DNA from: Thalassospira sp. ER-Se-21-Dark
GTDB lineage: Bacteria; Pseudomonadota; Alphaproteobacteria; Rhodospirillales; Thalassospiraceae
Reading direction: 5' to 3'
Assembly: GCF_017922435.1 (NCBI RefSeq)
Contig: NZ_VDEZ01000001.1
Span: forward strand, 372,001 to 436,000
DNA length: 64,000 nt
Part shown: positions 16,320 to 25,414 of the stretch, in pieces
How positions within the stretch are numbered: position 1 is the first letter of the stretch
Layout: each line of letters opens with the position of its first letter
The notes under the pieces: model-generated
The model's database searches: none
Told to the model about the DNA's origin: nothing
The model's input: the letters and a program-made list of their open reading frames with translations, nothing else
Position numbers and translations under genes: made by a program

Positions 16320-17102
16320 CTAAGTGCCCCGCAGCCAACCGAAATCAATTTTTGTCTGTGCCGGCAACGTCATCGCCAACCATGCTTTGTTAATTGCCAT
16401 AACTTGGGTCTGGTATTGCGTGAAGGTCTTGTAGCTCAATTTGAACCCTGCCTCCACTTCCGATACTGACGTCGGCTCATACAGTTTTAGCGGCACAGTC
16501 ATACCCGTTGTTAGTACCTTTCCCAAGCTTTCCCGTCCGACCCAAAGTATGGATGCAGCCTCATACTCATTCAGAGACAGTTTGAAGAACTGGTGCCTTA
16601 AACGCGCGTTAACATCACTCAACACGGGCACAACATCGGCCTCAGCTAGTTTTTCAACATCAACGCCGATCGGGTGGCCTTTATGGTAAATAACGGCAAC
16701 ACAAATCTCGTCCGAATGAGAAATCGAAACACCAAGTTCACAACATCTGACAGATGCGCCGATAATAATAGGCTGGTGAAAGACACCACTGCCTATGGCG
16801 ACATCATTTGGTGACACATCGTCCAGATGACATTCCAAAGCAAGCTTCGCAGCCAATCGTCCTATCGTGAAACTGTCGCGTCGTTGAGGAAACTCGAAGG
16901 CCAGCCGTATTTGCTGTTCCTGTGTGTGCAGATATCTGTTCGCCAGACTTTCGATTTCCTCCTGACCAAGGCGTTGCCTGTATATTATCGCAATGGTCGA
17001 TTTCAAAATGTCGGTGGCACCAAAGCTTCCGAAAGATCCATTCCGGGTTAATGCCAATTTTTTCACGACGCAGCTTTCCGGAAACATAGTGATTAACCTC
17101 AT
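16320..17102 (-). CDS. Sfp-type 4'-phosphopantetheinyl transferase
   Basis: This 260-residue enzyme should attach the phosphopantetheine arm to the carrier domain of the NRPS at 28.4-31.1 kb. The family motifs are visible: GVSISHSDE near residue 140, GHPIGVDVEKL near 162 (the Asp and Glu bind Mg2+), and WVGRESLGKVL near 205, a variant of the W-K-E-x-x-x-K motif with Arg for the first Lys. The first 40 residues match nothing I recognise. It is divergent from the sigma factor gene and shares its 130-bp upstream region, which fits iron-dependent control. The only other carrier-dependent enzyme in the window is the NRPS, so this partnership is the simplest reading. Confidence 0.85.
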   Translation of the reverse strand: MRLITMFPESCVVKKLALTRNGSFGSFGATDILKSTIAIIYRQRLGQEEIESLANRYLHTQEQQIRLAFEFPQRRDSFTIGRLAAKLALECHLDDVSPNDVAIGSGVFHQPIIIGASVRCCELGVSISHSDEICVAVIYHKGHPIGVDVEKLAEADVVPVLSDVNARLRHQFFKLSLNEYEAASILWVGRESLGKVLTTGMTVPLKLYEPTSVSEVEAGFKLSYKTFTQYQTQVMAINKAWLAMTLPAQTKIDFGWLRGT

Positions 17103-17233
17103 ACTTTTCAGACTGCTTCTGTAGGGCTCGACGCAAACGGTTGCTTTCCCAAGCTTTATTCAGGGAACCACACACATTCTCTGCACACAGGTGCAGGATG
17201 CAAACTTCATACGCCCAGCACAACTAATTAATT

Positions 17234-17252
17234 GCGAATGAGTATTATTTTT
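17234..17252. promoter_or_regulatory. Fur-like operator upstream of the fecI-type gene
   Basis: The 19-bp sequence GCGAATGAGTATTATTTTT matches the operators at 19043 and 26374 in the pattern GCRARTGANNATYATTTKY. It is a degenerate palindrome like alphaproteobacterial Fur/Mur sites. It overlaps an ATG at 17238, which argues for a later start of the sigma gene. Confidence 0.6.
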
Positions 17253-17294
17253 GATAACTCCTTAAAAACCCATCACCTTAGTCAGGTATGTGAC

Positions 17295-17810
17295 TTGGCA
17301 ATAACTGACCTCAAAAAACTCTTCCAGTCTCACCAAAGGGAATTGCAGATTTATCTGACGCGTCTTTTGCGTGATGCGGATACTGCAATGGATCTGACAC
17401 AGGAGACATTTTTGCGTGTGTCGGAACATGCCAGCCCCGATAAGGCAAACAAAGTCACCCATGTCCGTTCCTACCTGTACCGCGTTGCCCATAATCTTGC
17501 GATTGATCATGTCCGGGCGCAAAAGCGAAACCCGATCGCAGGCGCCAATGACATTCCCCTTGATGTCATTCCAAATAATTCACCCTCGCCAGAACAGATC
17601 GTTGGGGGGCAATCTGAACTTGAATATGTACGTCGCGCGCTTGATGAGCTGCCTGACAAAACGCGCAAAATCTTTATTCTTGTGCGCGTTGAAGGGCTGA
17701 CCTATCGCGAAGCGGCCGAACAACTCGGTATTTCTGACAGTTCTGTTCAGAAACATGTCGCGCGCGCAATTGCCCATGTGATGAAGCGCATGCGGGAAAG
17801 CCGGTCATGA
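17295..17810 (+). CDS. FecI-type ECF sigma factor
   Basis: The product is about 171 residues with region 2 (LKKLFQSHQRELQIYLTRLL, then DAMDLTQETFLRVSE-like residues and VRSYLYRVAHNLAIDHVRAQ) and region 4 (LDELPDKTRKIFILVRVEGL, then YREAAEQLGISDSSVQKHVARA). It should direct transcription of the downstream FecR-like and receptor genes when siderophore is bound. A conventional ATG at 17238 is in frame, but it lies inside the Fur-like box and has no ribosome site. TTG at 17295 follows AGG at 8 nt and gives the usual FecI length, so it is preferred. Some doubt about the start remains. The gene is followed by fecR with a gap of about 93 bp. Confidence 0.88.
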   Translation: MAITDLKKLFQSHQRELQIYLTRLLRDADTAMDLTQETFLRVSEHASPDKANKVTHVRSYLYRVAHNLAIDHVRAQKRNPIAGANDIPLDVIPNNSPSPEQIVGGQSELEYVRRALDELPDKTRKIFILVRVEGLTYREAAEQLGISDSSVQKHVARAIAHVMKRMRESRS

Positions 17811-17903
17811 AATTGCACAAAGTTTTTACGCATTTCTTGCAGTTTTATCGTCCAACAGATAAGGACGCTTTGTCCGGGTTGTCGGCAAGTGCAGGTTGGT
17901 AAC

Positions 17904-18920
17904 GTGAGCCAAATGCGAGAAACACAGAAAAACACTGATCTGACCGCGTCCAATTGGGTTGCGAAAATGGTCAATGGCGACCTCAGCACATTTGAGCATG
18001 AAGAGCTCAATGTTTGGCTGGATGCAGCACCGGAAAACCAGCAAGCTTTCATAGAGGCCAATAACGCGCTTGCTGTCATGGATGATGCGATCAAATCTAC
18101 AGATCGCACAACCGAGAGTCCTTCATCAGAGGTTGTTGAGCTTAAGCATCCGGCAAAACCGCCAGCCAAAGCCCCGTCGGCAAAGACACATCGCTGGGGC
18201 TACGTCGCACTTGCCGCAAGCTTTCTGCTAGCGATTGTTTCAACCCGCGTTATGGTTGGTGACCCGACCGTTTTCCTAAGTGCTGATTACCATACTGTTG
18301 TTGGGGAAGTTCGGGCCATTACACTTGAGGATGGTAGCATCGTCACCCTGGGACCCGATAGTGCAATAGCGGTTCAGTTTACCGATCAAACCCGAAACAT
18401 CGCATTGATTAGCGGACTTGCAGACTTTCAGGCGGTTCCGATGGAACATGCGGACAAGCGTGTTTTCACCGTCACCTCGCCGCATGGCCAAGTGCAGGCT
18501 TTGGGCACGCGGTTTATCGTTAACAGCTTTGATGACCACACCAATGTGGCCGTGCTGGAACATCAGGTTGAAGTCAAACCAAACTCGGCAACATCAGAAC
18601 AAATAGCGATTTTGGCGGAAAATCAGGCCGTTCGTTATAACCGCCATTCGATTAGCCCAGTTTCAATAATCAATCCAGACAGGGCGCTTGGTTGGCAAAA
18701 AGGCAAGCTGATATTTGATCGCGTTACTCTGCGCGAAGTTGTCTCGGAATTCTCACGGTATCAGCGCGGCAAAATCATGATTGCGAACGAGACTGCGGCA
18801 CGCAAGCTTGTCAGTGGTGTCTTTGACATGACGGATCCTCAGGCTGGACTTGAACTGATTTCACGGGAACTTGGTGTCCAAAATATCTCAATACCCCCCC
18901 TAATGACCGTTATTTACTAA
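17904..18920 (+). CDS. FecR-type anti-sigma / sigma regulator
   Basis: The product is a single-pass inner membrane protein of about 338 residues. The cytoplasmic N-terminus (TASNWVAKMVNGDLSTFEHE, then LNVWLDAAPENQQAF) is the sigma-binding DUF4880 domain. One membrane helix follows (YVALAASFLLAIVSTRVMV, about residues 100-118), then the periplasmic FecR domain (TVVGEVRAITLEDGSIVTLG, and VQALGTRFIVNSF). The C-terminal part contacts the receptor's signalling domain. Starts at GTG 17889, GTG 17904 or ATG 17913 are all possible; 17904 has a weak AGGTTGG ahead of it. It works with the FecI-type sigma upstream and the STN-bearing receptor downstream. Confidence 0.92.
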   Translation: MSQMRETQKNTDLTASNWVAKMVNGDLSTFEHEELNVWLDAAPENQQAFIEANNALAVMDDAIKSTDRTTESPSSEVVELKHPAKPPAKAPSAKTHRWGYVALAASFLLAIVSTRVMVGDPTVFLSADYHTVVGEVRAITLEDGSIVTLGPDSAIAVQFTDQTRNIALISGLADFQAVPMEHADKRVFTVTSPHGQVQALGTRFIVNSFDDHTNVAVLEHQVEVKPNSATSEQIAILAENQAVRYNRHSISPVSIINPDRALGWQKGKLIFDRVTLREVVSEFSRYQRGKIMIANETAARKLVSGVFDMTDPQAGLELISRELGVQNISIPPLMTVIY

Positions 18921-19042
18921 GCATAGCAGCAATCTGAAAAGCCCGGATTTCTTCGACTTCCGGTCCTTATCGACACAAAAATCAAAAAAACTGAAATTTA
19001 TCTTACTGAGTCTGAACGTAAATCCCGTCTCACCCAACACAA

Positions 19043-19061
19043 GCAAATGACAATCATTTGC
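19043..19061. promoter_or_regulatory. Fur-like operator upstream of the siderophore receptor gene
   Basis: Perfect 8-bp arms GCAAATGA (19043-19050) and TCATTTGC (19054-19061) flank CAA. It is the best of three related operators in the region and lies 38 bp before the receptor start, as expected for iron repression. Confidence 0.75.
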
Positions 19062-19098
19062 GTTTTGAGAAAAACTTTCGAGAATGGGGGTCTGCGTA

Positions 19099-21558
19099 AT
19101 GCAGGTAATAAAAACCGGCAAAGCTGGATTGGTAAACGGGTTTGGTCATCGTCTGGCACATAGTGTCAGCTTGGTCGCATTGGCCGCGGGCATTGTTGTT
19201 GCTGGGGTATCGGCGCCTGCAACCGCGCAGCAAAATACAGAAACGCAAAGTGACACAGCATCCGCAATCGATTTTTCCATCCCGGCACAGGACCTTAACC
19301 AGGCGCTTTTGAACTTTGCCAATCAAACAAATCTGCAACTCTTTTATGATGTCGATCGGGTTGCCGGATTGCAAAGCACTGCCCTTAACGGCACGCATTC
19401 CCCTGCTGAGGCATTGAGTATCCTGCTTTCCGGCAGTGGCGTCAGCTATCGCTTTACCGGCAAGAACACGGTTTCTCTCACCAAGCTGGAAACATCAGAC
19501 AGCAGTGGAGCAACCGTCATTGACCCGCTCTATGTCGAGGCAAACGCCCAGGACTCAGATGACCTCGCTCATGGCTATGTCGCTACGCGAAGCAGTGCTG
19601 GTACAAAAACCAGCAAAGCTCTGATTGAAACGGCCAAAAGTATTTCCGTCGTATCTGGCCAGGAAATCGAGGACCGCGCCGTTGCGAGCATCGAAGATGC
19701 AGTTGCTTATACCGCAGGGGTAGCAACCAACAATTACGGATATGATCCGCGCTTTGATCAGGTTTATGTTCGTGGCTATCCGGTACATATCTACGGCGAC
19801 TACCGAGATGGCTTACGCCAGATGACAGGCGTCTATGCAACGTTTCGCACCGAACCCTACGGCCTTGAACAGCTTGAAATCGTAAAGGGCCCCACAGCGG
19901 CACTTTACGGGCAATCAACACCGGGCGGCTTACTCAACAGCGTTACCAAACGCCCTCACCTTGGTGCAAAGAACAATGTCTATGGCCGTTTCACCAACAC
20001 GGACTCATACGAAGGCGGGTTTGATTACAATCTTGGCCTGACAGAAAACGGGACCTGGGCATCACGCATTGTTGGCATGGCCCGCTTTGGCGAAACCAGC
20101 AACGAAATTCAGGATGATCGGCAAATGTTCGCGCCAACAATTCGTTGGCAACCCAATGCAGATACAGATCTGACTATCTATACCTTGTTCCAGCATGACG
20201 AAACGGATGCCTCGGCAACCCTTCTGAACCTGAATGGCGAAATCCTTGATTACCGCACCAGCGACGCGGATTACGACTATCAGAAACAGGATCAGTTTCA
20301 GGTCGGCTATGATCTGACCCATGATCTAAGCAACCTGCCTGTTACCTTGGCCCAGAAGGCGCGGTTTGGATATTTCGATCTTGAAGCGCGGTACCTGACT
20401 GGCGGCGTGACCGGCGGCGGCTGGAAGAACTCAAACACGGAATATCACCGCGCAGCACAAGCTGTTGAGGAAACCCTCTGGAGCGCGCAGGTCGACAACC
20501 AAGTCATCACGACTTTCGAGACCGCTGACGCCAAACACGAAGTAATGACCGGTCTTGATCTGATGTATTCAAAGTCGGATTACCGTTTTGGCTCAAGCGG
20601 TGTACTCAGTGATTACATCTTCTATCTCAATGACCCAAATCGGTCGATTTCGGGCACGACACCGGCTTACACAACATTTGATGACGTAACCTACAATCAG
20701 TCCGGTATCTATGTTCAGGACCAGATTGAACTTGGCAACTGGCATCTTAATGGCGGTGTGCGCTTTGATTATGCAGAACGCAAACGTATCAGCCGACTAA
20801 CCAATACGGGGTCAACCGACTACAACACCGCAACGACCTTTAACGTCAGCGCCCTTTATGCCTTTGACAATGGCATCTCGCCTTATGTCAGTTGGGGCAC
20901 ATCCTTCTTGCCTAGCACTAGTCAGGACTCTGAAGGCAAAATGCTCAACCCGACCGAGGGTGAGCAGTATGAAGCCGGTATCAAGTTCGAACCGGTCGGG
21001 TTTGATGGCTTCTTCACGGTTTCCGCCTATCGCCTGACCGAGGACAACGTTGCACGCTATGCTGGCTACAGTGGCTCTATCGGTTCGTATTATGACTCAA
21101 TTGGCAAAGTTGAATCGCGCGGACTTGAGATTGAAGGCAGTGCCAATGTAACTGAAAATCTTAGCCTGGTTGGCAACCTTGCCTACAACAATGCCAAAAT
21201 CGTCAAAGGTTCCTATCGCGGTAATACCCCACTTGTGACACCGGAAAAGGCTGCATCCTCTTGGGCAAACTACAACTTCAATCAAGGCCCTCTTGATGGA
21301 TGGGGATTTGGCGTTGGTGTTCGCTACACCGACTCAAGCTATGCCAATTACACCAATACGAGCAAGAACAAGCCCTATACGGTGCTTGATGCTGCGATCC
21401 GCTATGACTTCGCAGCACTTAGTAACAAGCTGGATGGTCTGACCCTTGCGATTAATGGCACTAACCTTGCCGACAACGATGCCGCTATCTGTAACAACGG
21501 TTACTGCTACCAGATTGAAGGACAGACCATAGCTGCAACTCTGAAATACGACTGGTAA
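19099..21558 (+). CDS. TonB-dependent siderophore receptor with N-terminal signalling (STN) domain
   Basis: This 819-residue outer membrane receptor imports a ferric siderophore. A signal peptide (LVALAAGIVVAGVSAPATAQ) is followed by an STN domain (IDFSIPAQDLNQALLNFANQ, about residues 58-130), which transmits ligand binding to the FecR-like protein. The plug domain has VRGYPVHIYGDYRDGLRQM and LEIVKGPTAALYGQSTPGG. The beta-barrel ends with a C-terminal aromatic strand (TIAATLKYDW). ATG 19099 follows GGGGGT; ATG 19084 is an in-frame alternative. A Fur-like operator sits just upstream. Receptors of this FpvA/FhuE-like group usually take hydroxamate or mixed siderophores, in line with the biosynthetic genes downstream. 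Confidence 0.95.
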   Translation: MQVIKTGKAGLVNGFGHRLAHSVSLVALAAGIVVAGVSAPATAQQNTETQSDTASAIDFSIPAQDLNQALLNFANQTNLQLFYDVDRVAGLQSTALNGTHSPAEALSILLSGSGVSYRFTGKNTVSLTKLETSDSSGATVIDPLYVEANAQDSDDLAHGYVATRSSAGTKTSKALIETAKSISVVSGQEIEDRAVASIEDAVAYTAGVATNNYGYDPRFDQVYVRGYPVHIYGDYRDGLRQMTGVYATFRTEPYGLEQLEIVKGPTAALYGQSTPGGLLNSVTKRPHLGAKNNVYGRFTNTDSYEGGFDYNLGLTENGTWASRIVGMARFGETSNEIQDDRQMFAPTIRWQPNADTDLTIYTLFQHDETDASATLLNLNGEILDYRTSDADYDYQKQDQFQVGYDLTHDLSNLPVTLAQKARFGYFDLEARYLTGGVTGGGWKNSNTEYHRAAQAVEETLWSAQVDNQVITTFETADAKHEVMTGLDLMYSKSDYRFGSSGVLSDYIFYLNDPNRSISGTTPAYTTFDDVTYNQSGIYVQDQIELGNWHLNGGVRFDYAERKRISRLTNTGSTDYNTATTFNVSALYAFDNGISPYVSWGTSFLPSTSQDSEGKMLNPTEGEQYEAGIKFEPVGFDGFFTVSAYRLTEDNVARYAGYSGSIGSYYDSIGKVESRGLEIEGSANVTENLSLVGNLAYNNAKIVKGSYRGNTPLVTPEKAASSWANYNFNQGPLDGWGFGVGVRYTDSSYANYTNTSKNKPYTVLDAAIRYDFAALSNKLDGLTLAINGTNLADNDAAICNNGYCYQIEGQTIAATLKYDW

Positions 21559-21567
21559 TCGATTAAT

Positions 21568-21591
21568 CCGGGGCGCACGGTTGCGCCCCGG
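21568..21591 (+). terminator. Hairpin between receptor and ABC transporter genes
   Basis: GC-rich arms CGGGGCGCA (21569-21577) and TGCGCCCCG (21582-21590) enclose a 4-nt loop directly after the receptor stop. No T-run follows, so it is more likely an mRNA processing or attenuation hairpin than a full terminator. Confidence 0.5.
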
Positions 21592-21648
21592 CCCCATTCT
21601 CGCAATCCGCGTTCATCGCGGATTTTCTGCGTTTATCGAGAGCGAATT

Positions 21649-22452
21649 ATGGCCATGGATTTATCTGATCGTCCTGCTGTCCTTGGAATGCAAAAAGCCC
21701 GCTTTGAAACGGCTAGAGGCGTGACACTCCTTGACAACATATCCGTTACTTTCCGCGCTGGCTGCCTGACAGCAATTGTCGGCCATAATGGGTCTGGGAA
21801 ATCCACTGCGCTTAAAATGCTGGCCGGACTGAACAAGCCAACAAGTGGAGCTGTCACACTTGGCGGGAATGACGTTGGGCGGTTTAGTGCACGTGAGTTT
21901 GCCAAAAACGTTGCCTATCTCGCACAGGACCCGGGGCACGGGGCGGACTATACCGTCGAAGAACTGATTGCGCTTGGTCGTTATCCATGGCACGGGCCAT
22001 TTGGTCGCCTGCGCGAGCGCGACAAACAATCGATTGAACGTGCGATCCTTTTGACGGGCCTCGAAGCCCTTCGCAAACGCGCAGTCAGTACGCTTTCAGG
22101 TGGTGAACGCCAAAGAGCCTGGATCGCAGTTACACTTGCGCAACAAGCCTCCTGCCTATTGCTTGATGAGCCGATTTCTGCGCTGGATCTATCACATCAA
22201 TACGAAATCCTGCTTTTACTCGAACAGCTCTGCAAACAGGACGGTCTATGCATTGTTGCCGTCTTGCATGACATCAATCTGGCCGCGCGCTTTGCCGATC
22301 ATATTGTCGCGCTTAAGGGCGGCAAACTGATCGCGGATGCGCCACCGGCGACCATCATGCAGTCAGACATGCTTCGCGATATTTTTGGCATGGATATGCT
22401 GGTGCAGCCTCACCCCACCAATGGGCATCCTTTTGCCCTTGCCAATGTGTGA
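21649..22452 (+). CDS. Iron-siderophore ABC transporter ATP-binding protein (FhuC/FepC-like)
   Basis: This 267-residue ATPase powers uptake of ferric siderophore across the inner membrane. Visible motifs are Walker A GHNGSGKST near residue 46, the Q-loop YLAQDPGHGADYTVEE, the signature LSGGERQRAWIA near 150, Walker B LLLDEPISALD, and the switch His in AVLHDINLAARFADH. ATG 21649 has weak ribosome-site sequence (GAGCG); ATG 21655 is a near alternative. It overlaps the first bases of the binding-protein reading frame and is the first of four overlapping transport genes. Confidence 0.95.
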   Translation: MAMDLSDRPAVLGMQKARFETARGVTLLDNISVTFRAGCLTAIVGHNGSGKSTALKMLAGLNKPTSGAVTLGGNDVGRFSAREFAKNVAYLAQDPGHGADYTVEELIALGRYPWHGPFGRLRERDKQSIERAILLTGLEALRKRAVSTLSGGERQRAWIAVTLAQQASCLLLDEPISALDLSHQYEILLLLEQLCKQDGLCIVAVLHDINLAARFADHIVALKGGKLIADAPPATIMQSDMLRDIFGMDMLVQPHPTNGHPFALANV

Positions 22453-22466
22453 TTGGGGGCGATTCA

Positions 22467-23408
22467 ATGCATCAACAACATCAGACATGTTCCAGACGAC
22501 ATTTTCTTAAGGGTCTTGCTGGTCTATCTGCCATTGCAACACTCACACCTGTGCTGCCAGAAAGCTTTACACGCTCCGCTAAGGCTGATGTTCCCAAGCG
22601 TGTCGTCATCGCAGATGGCGCACTTGCTGAAACAGCACTTGCGATGGGGATCGTTCCGCTTGCCATGGCGGATGTGCCAGGATACCGCGCCTGGGTTCAG
22701 GAACCAAAAGTTCCTGAACAGGTCATCAATCTTGGCGCACGTTTTCAACCAAGTCTGGAAAGATTGGCGCAACTTGATCCCGATCTGATACTGACCAGCA
22801 GTTTCTATGCAAACCAGTATTCCCGCCTTTCCGACCTGGCCCCGATTGAAAAAATCGACATTTATAGCAGTAGCAAGACGCCCTTCCTGAATGCGATGGC
22901 CGCGGCACAAAAGATTGCCGAAGTTACCGGGCATCGGGGCACTGCCGAGATACTGATCTCGGACACCCTAAGCCGCATAGATCAAGCCTCTCGCGAACTT
23001 ACTTCATCGCAGGCCAGTTCGGTACTTGTCACCAGCATGCTCTCGCCGCGCCACATGCGGGTCTATGGGCAAAACAGTCTGATGCAGGATGTGATTGATC
23101 TCCTTCCCGTCAAAAACGCCTGGACAGGCCCCACCAATCATTGGGGGTTTGCGACCGTGACGATCGATCAGATCGCGCAATACTCAAACGCAGCCCTCAT
23201 CGCGATCAAACCCGTTCCAGACAATGTCGACCGCGCAATTGTACATAGCCCGATCCTTTCGGAACTACCGTCCATCAAACGATTTGGGCTGATCACGATG
23301 CCACCAGTAGCAACATTTGGCGGGCTTTTTGCCGCCGGTCGCTTTTCTGATCTGCTTGCCAATGCCCTGACATCGCAAGGTGCTGCTCATGGGGAATTCG
23401 CGTCATGA
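22467..23408 (+). CDS. Iron-siderophore ABC transporter substrate-binding protein (FhuD-like)
   Basis: This 313-residue periplasmic protein binds the ferric siderophore and hands it to the permease. The N-terminus carries a twin-arginine signal (SRRHFLKGLAGLSAIATLTP), as in FhuD-type proteins exported in folded form. The mature part has the class III helical-backbone fold: KRVVIADGALAETALAMGI, DPDLILTSSFYANQYSRL and ending RFSDLLANAL. ATG 22467 follows GGGGGCG and starts just before the Tat signal; an in-frame ATG 22449 overlaps the ATPase stop. It overlaps the permease gene by 4 bp. Confidence 0.94.
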   Translation: MHQQHQTCSRRHFLKGLAGLSAIATLTPVLPESFTRSAKADVPKRVVIADGALAETALAMGIVPLAMADVPGYRAWVQEPKVPEQVINLGARFQPSLERLAQLDPDLILTSSFYANQYSRLSDLAPIEKIDIYSSSKTPFLNAMAAAQKIAEVTGHRGTAEILISDTLSRIDQASRELTSSQASSVLVTSMLSPRHMRVYGQNSLMQDVIDLLPVKNAWTGPTNHWGFATVTIDQIAQYSNAALIAIKPVPDNVDRAIVHSPILSELPSIKRFGLITMPPVATFGGLFAAGRFSDLLANALTSQGAAHGEFAS

Positions 23409-25414
23409 CAAGTCAAGCCATGCGCAGACATGCGATCCAATTCCATGCGGTTCCCGTTTCGCTTTGCATCCTTGCCGTTTTGCTAAGCCTGCTGTCTCTG
23501 GACATTGAGGCCGGTAGCCTGTCCCCGGCGGCAATATTCGACCTTGCGGCTGGATCGGACACGCGGTCGTTGTTGCTCACCCAGGGCTGGATACCAAGGT
23601 TTTTGATTGCACTTGTCGCTGGTGCGGGTCTTGCCGTTGCCGGTGCTTTGTTTCAACACACGTTAAAAAACCCGTTGGCATCGCCGTCCACACTTGGCCT
23701 TGCAGGCGGCGCTAAACTGGCGCTGACACTGGTGACGCTCTATGTGCCGGGTGCGCTTGCCATCGGTCAGGAAACGATTGCACTGTTGGGTGCACTTGTT
23801 GTCGGTTTTCTGGTATTTGCCTTGGCGCGCCGCAGTGGCTTCTCGCCACTGATCGTCATCCTGACAGGTATGATAATCGCGCTCTATTGTGGGGCAGTAA
23901 CAACTGCCTTGGCAATAATTCACCATGAATGGCTAAAAAGCCTGTTTATCTGGGGAAGCGGCGACCTTACCCAAGACGGTTGGTATATCCTTGAACCATT
24001 GGCAGCGAAAGTATGCATGGGTGCGGCACTGGCTGTCGCCTTGGCTCGACCGCTTGAAATGCTTAATCTCAGCGATCATCAGGCGACCGTCCTTGGCGCA
24101 TCGCCAGCACGAATGCGACTACTTTGCCTTTTGATCGGCTGTTGGCTTACGGCAACCATTGTTGCAGCGGTAGGTATTATCGGGTTTGTCGGACTGGCTG
24201 GACCAGCCATTACGCGAATGCTGGGCTTCAGACGGTTGCGATCAAAACTTCTGATGTCTGCTGTTTTCGGCGCCGTACTATTGTGTGCTGCGGATCAAGG
24301 TGTTCAGGTTTTATCGGGATATATTGGGACATTAGTGCCTGCTGGCGCGCTGACCGGGATTCTCGGTGGACCGCTTTTAATCATTATGATCCGGCAACTG
24401 CGCAGCAATTCTCAACCATCGCAAAACACGTCGCCCGCCCCAGAACCTGATCAGCGCAACATTAGAAATCACTTGCGCGTTCTGGCTGGTGTGCTTCTGG
24501 TGATCATAGGGGCGATTTTGGTCGGTCGAGATATTCACGGTGACTGGCAACTTCAATTGGGTAATGCACTGAATACCGTCTGGCCGTGGCGCGGTCCGCG
24601 TATTCTCGGTGCAATGGCTGCTGGAACCATGCTGGCAATTGCAGGCACCATATTGCAACGCATGACGGCAAACCCGATGGCAAGTCCCGAAAGTCTGGGT
24701 GTCAGTGCAGGTGCTGCAATCGGTATGATTGCGATTGTCTTCCTGATCGATGCACCAACGGCTTGGTTGCAGATTTCTGGTGCAGCAATTGGTGCATTCA
24801 TTACCCTGGGGGCGATCTTTGCGCTTACCCGAAAATCGGGATACGCGCCGGAACGGATTTTGATTGCCGGTATTGCGATTGGTGCTTTGTTTGATGGCTT
24901 CATCGCATTTCTGATGGCCGGTGGTGATCCCCGCGCAACACGCTTGTTGGCCTGGAGTTCGGGATCAACATACGGCCTTGGCTTCGACCGCGCGAGTGTT
25001 CTGGCAATCATTGCTGTGAGCGCCTTACCCATTCTTCCAGCATTTGCCCGTTGGCTTAATCTGTTTCCGCTGGGGCCTGTGACAACCAAGTCGCTCGGTG
25101 TCGATCTGTCGATCTCGCGCGGGGTTATGCTGATGTTTGCTTCTATCCTGACAGCGGCAGCTACTTTGTTGGTTGGCCCACTAAGCTTCGCCGGTCTGAT
25201 TTCACCGCATCTGGCAAAACTGGCCGGATTGCGACATGCATTACCGCATACGGTCGGGGCCGCGCTGATCGGAGCTGCTTTAATGGTTGCCGCTGACTGG
25301 CTTGGGAGAATGTTATTCTTTCCTTGGGAAATTCCGGCCGGACTGATGGCCGCTATCATTGCCGGGCCTATCATGGTCTGGCTGCTTATGCGCGTCGGGC
25401 GGGGTGCCTCATGA
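23405..25414 (+). CDS. Double-length iron-siderophore ABC permease (FhuB-like)
   Basis: The product has 669 residues and is a fusion of two FecCD-type permease halves, as in FhuB, so one polypeptide supplies both channel subunits. Half 1 (about 1-325) contains FLIALVAGAGLAVAGALFQH and NPLASPSTLGLAGGAKLALT; half 2 (about 340-669) contains ILGAMAAGTMLAIAGTILQR and NPMASPESLGVSAGAAIGM. Each half has the cytoplasmic loop (GLAGPAITR; FAGLISPHLAKLAG) that couples to the ATPase. Start and stop overlap the neighbouring genes. The fused form is typical of hydroxamate (ferrichrome-type) importers. Confidence 0.95.
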   Translation: MTSQAMRRHAIQFHAVPVSLCILAVLLSLLSLDIEAGSLSPAAIFDLAAGSDTRSLLLTQGWIPRFLIALVAGAGLAVAGALFQHTLKNPLASPSTLGLAGGAKLALTLVTLYVPGALAIGQETIALLGALVVGFLVFALARRSGFSPLIVILTGMIIALYCGAVTTALAIIHHEWLKSLFIWGSGDLTQDGWYILEPLAAKVCMGAALAVALARPLEMLNLSDHQATVLGASPARMRLLCLLIGCWLTATIVAAVGIIGFVGLAGPAITRMLGFRRLRSKLLMSAVFGAVLLCAADQGVQVLSGYIGTLVPAGALTGILGGPLLIIMIRQLRSNSQPSQNTSPAPEPDQRNIRNHLRVLAGVLLVIIGAILVGRDIHGDWQLQLGNALNTVWPWRGPRILGAMAAGTMLAIAGTILQRMTANPMASPESLGVSAGAAIGMIAIVFLIDAPTAWLQISGAAIGAFITLGAIFALTRKSGYAPERILIAGIAIGALFDGFIAFLMAGGDPRATRLLAWSSGSTYGLGFDRASVLAIIAVSALPILPAFARWLNLFPLGPVTTKSLGVDLSISRGVMLMFASILTAAATLLVGPLSFAGLISPHLAKLAGLRHALPHTVGAALIGAALMVAADWLGRMLFFPWEIPAGLMAAIIAGPIMVWLLMRVGRGAS

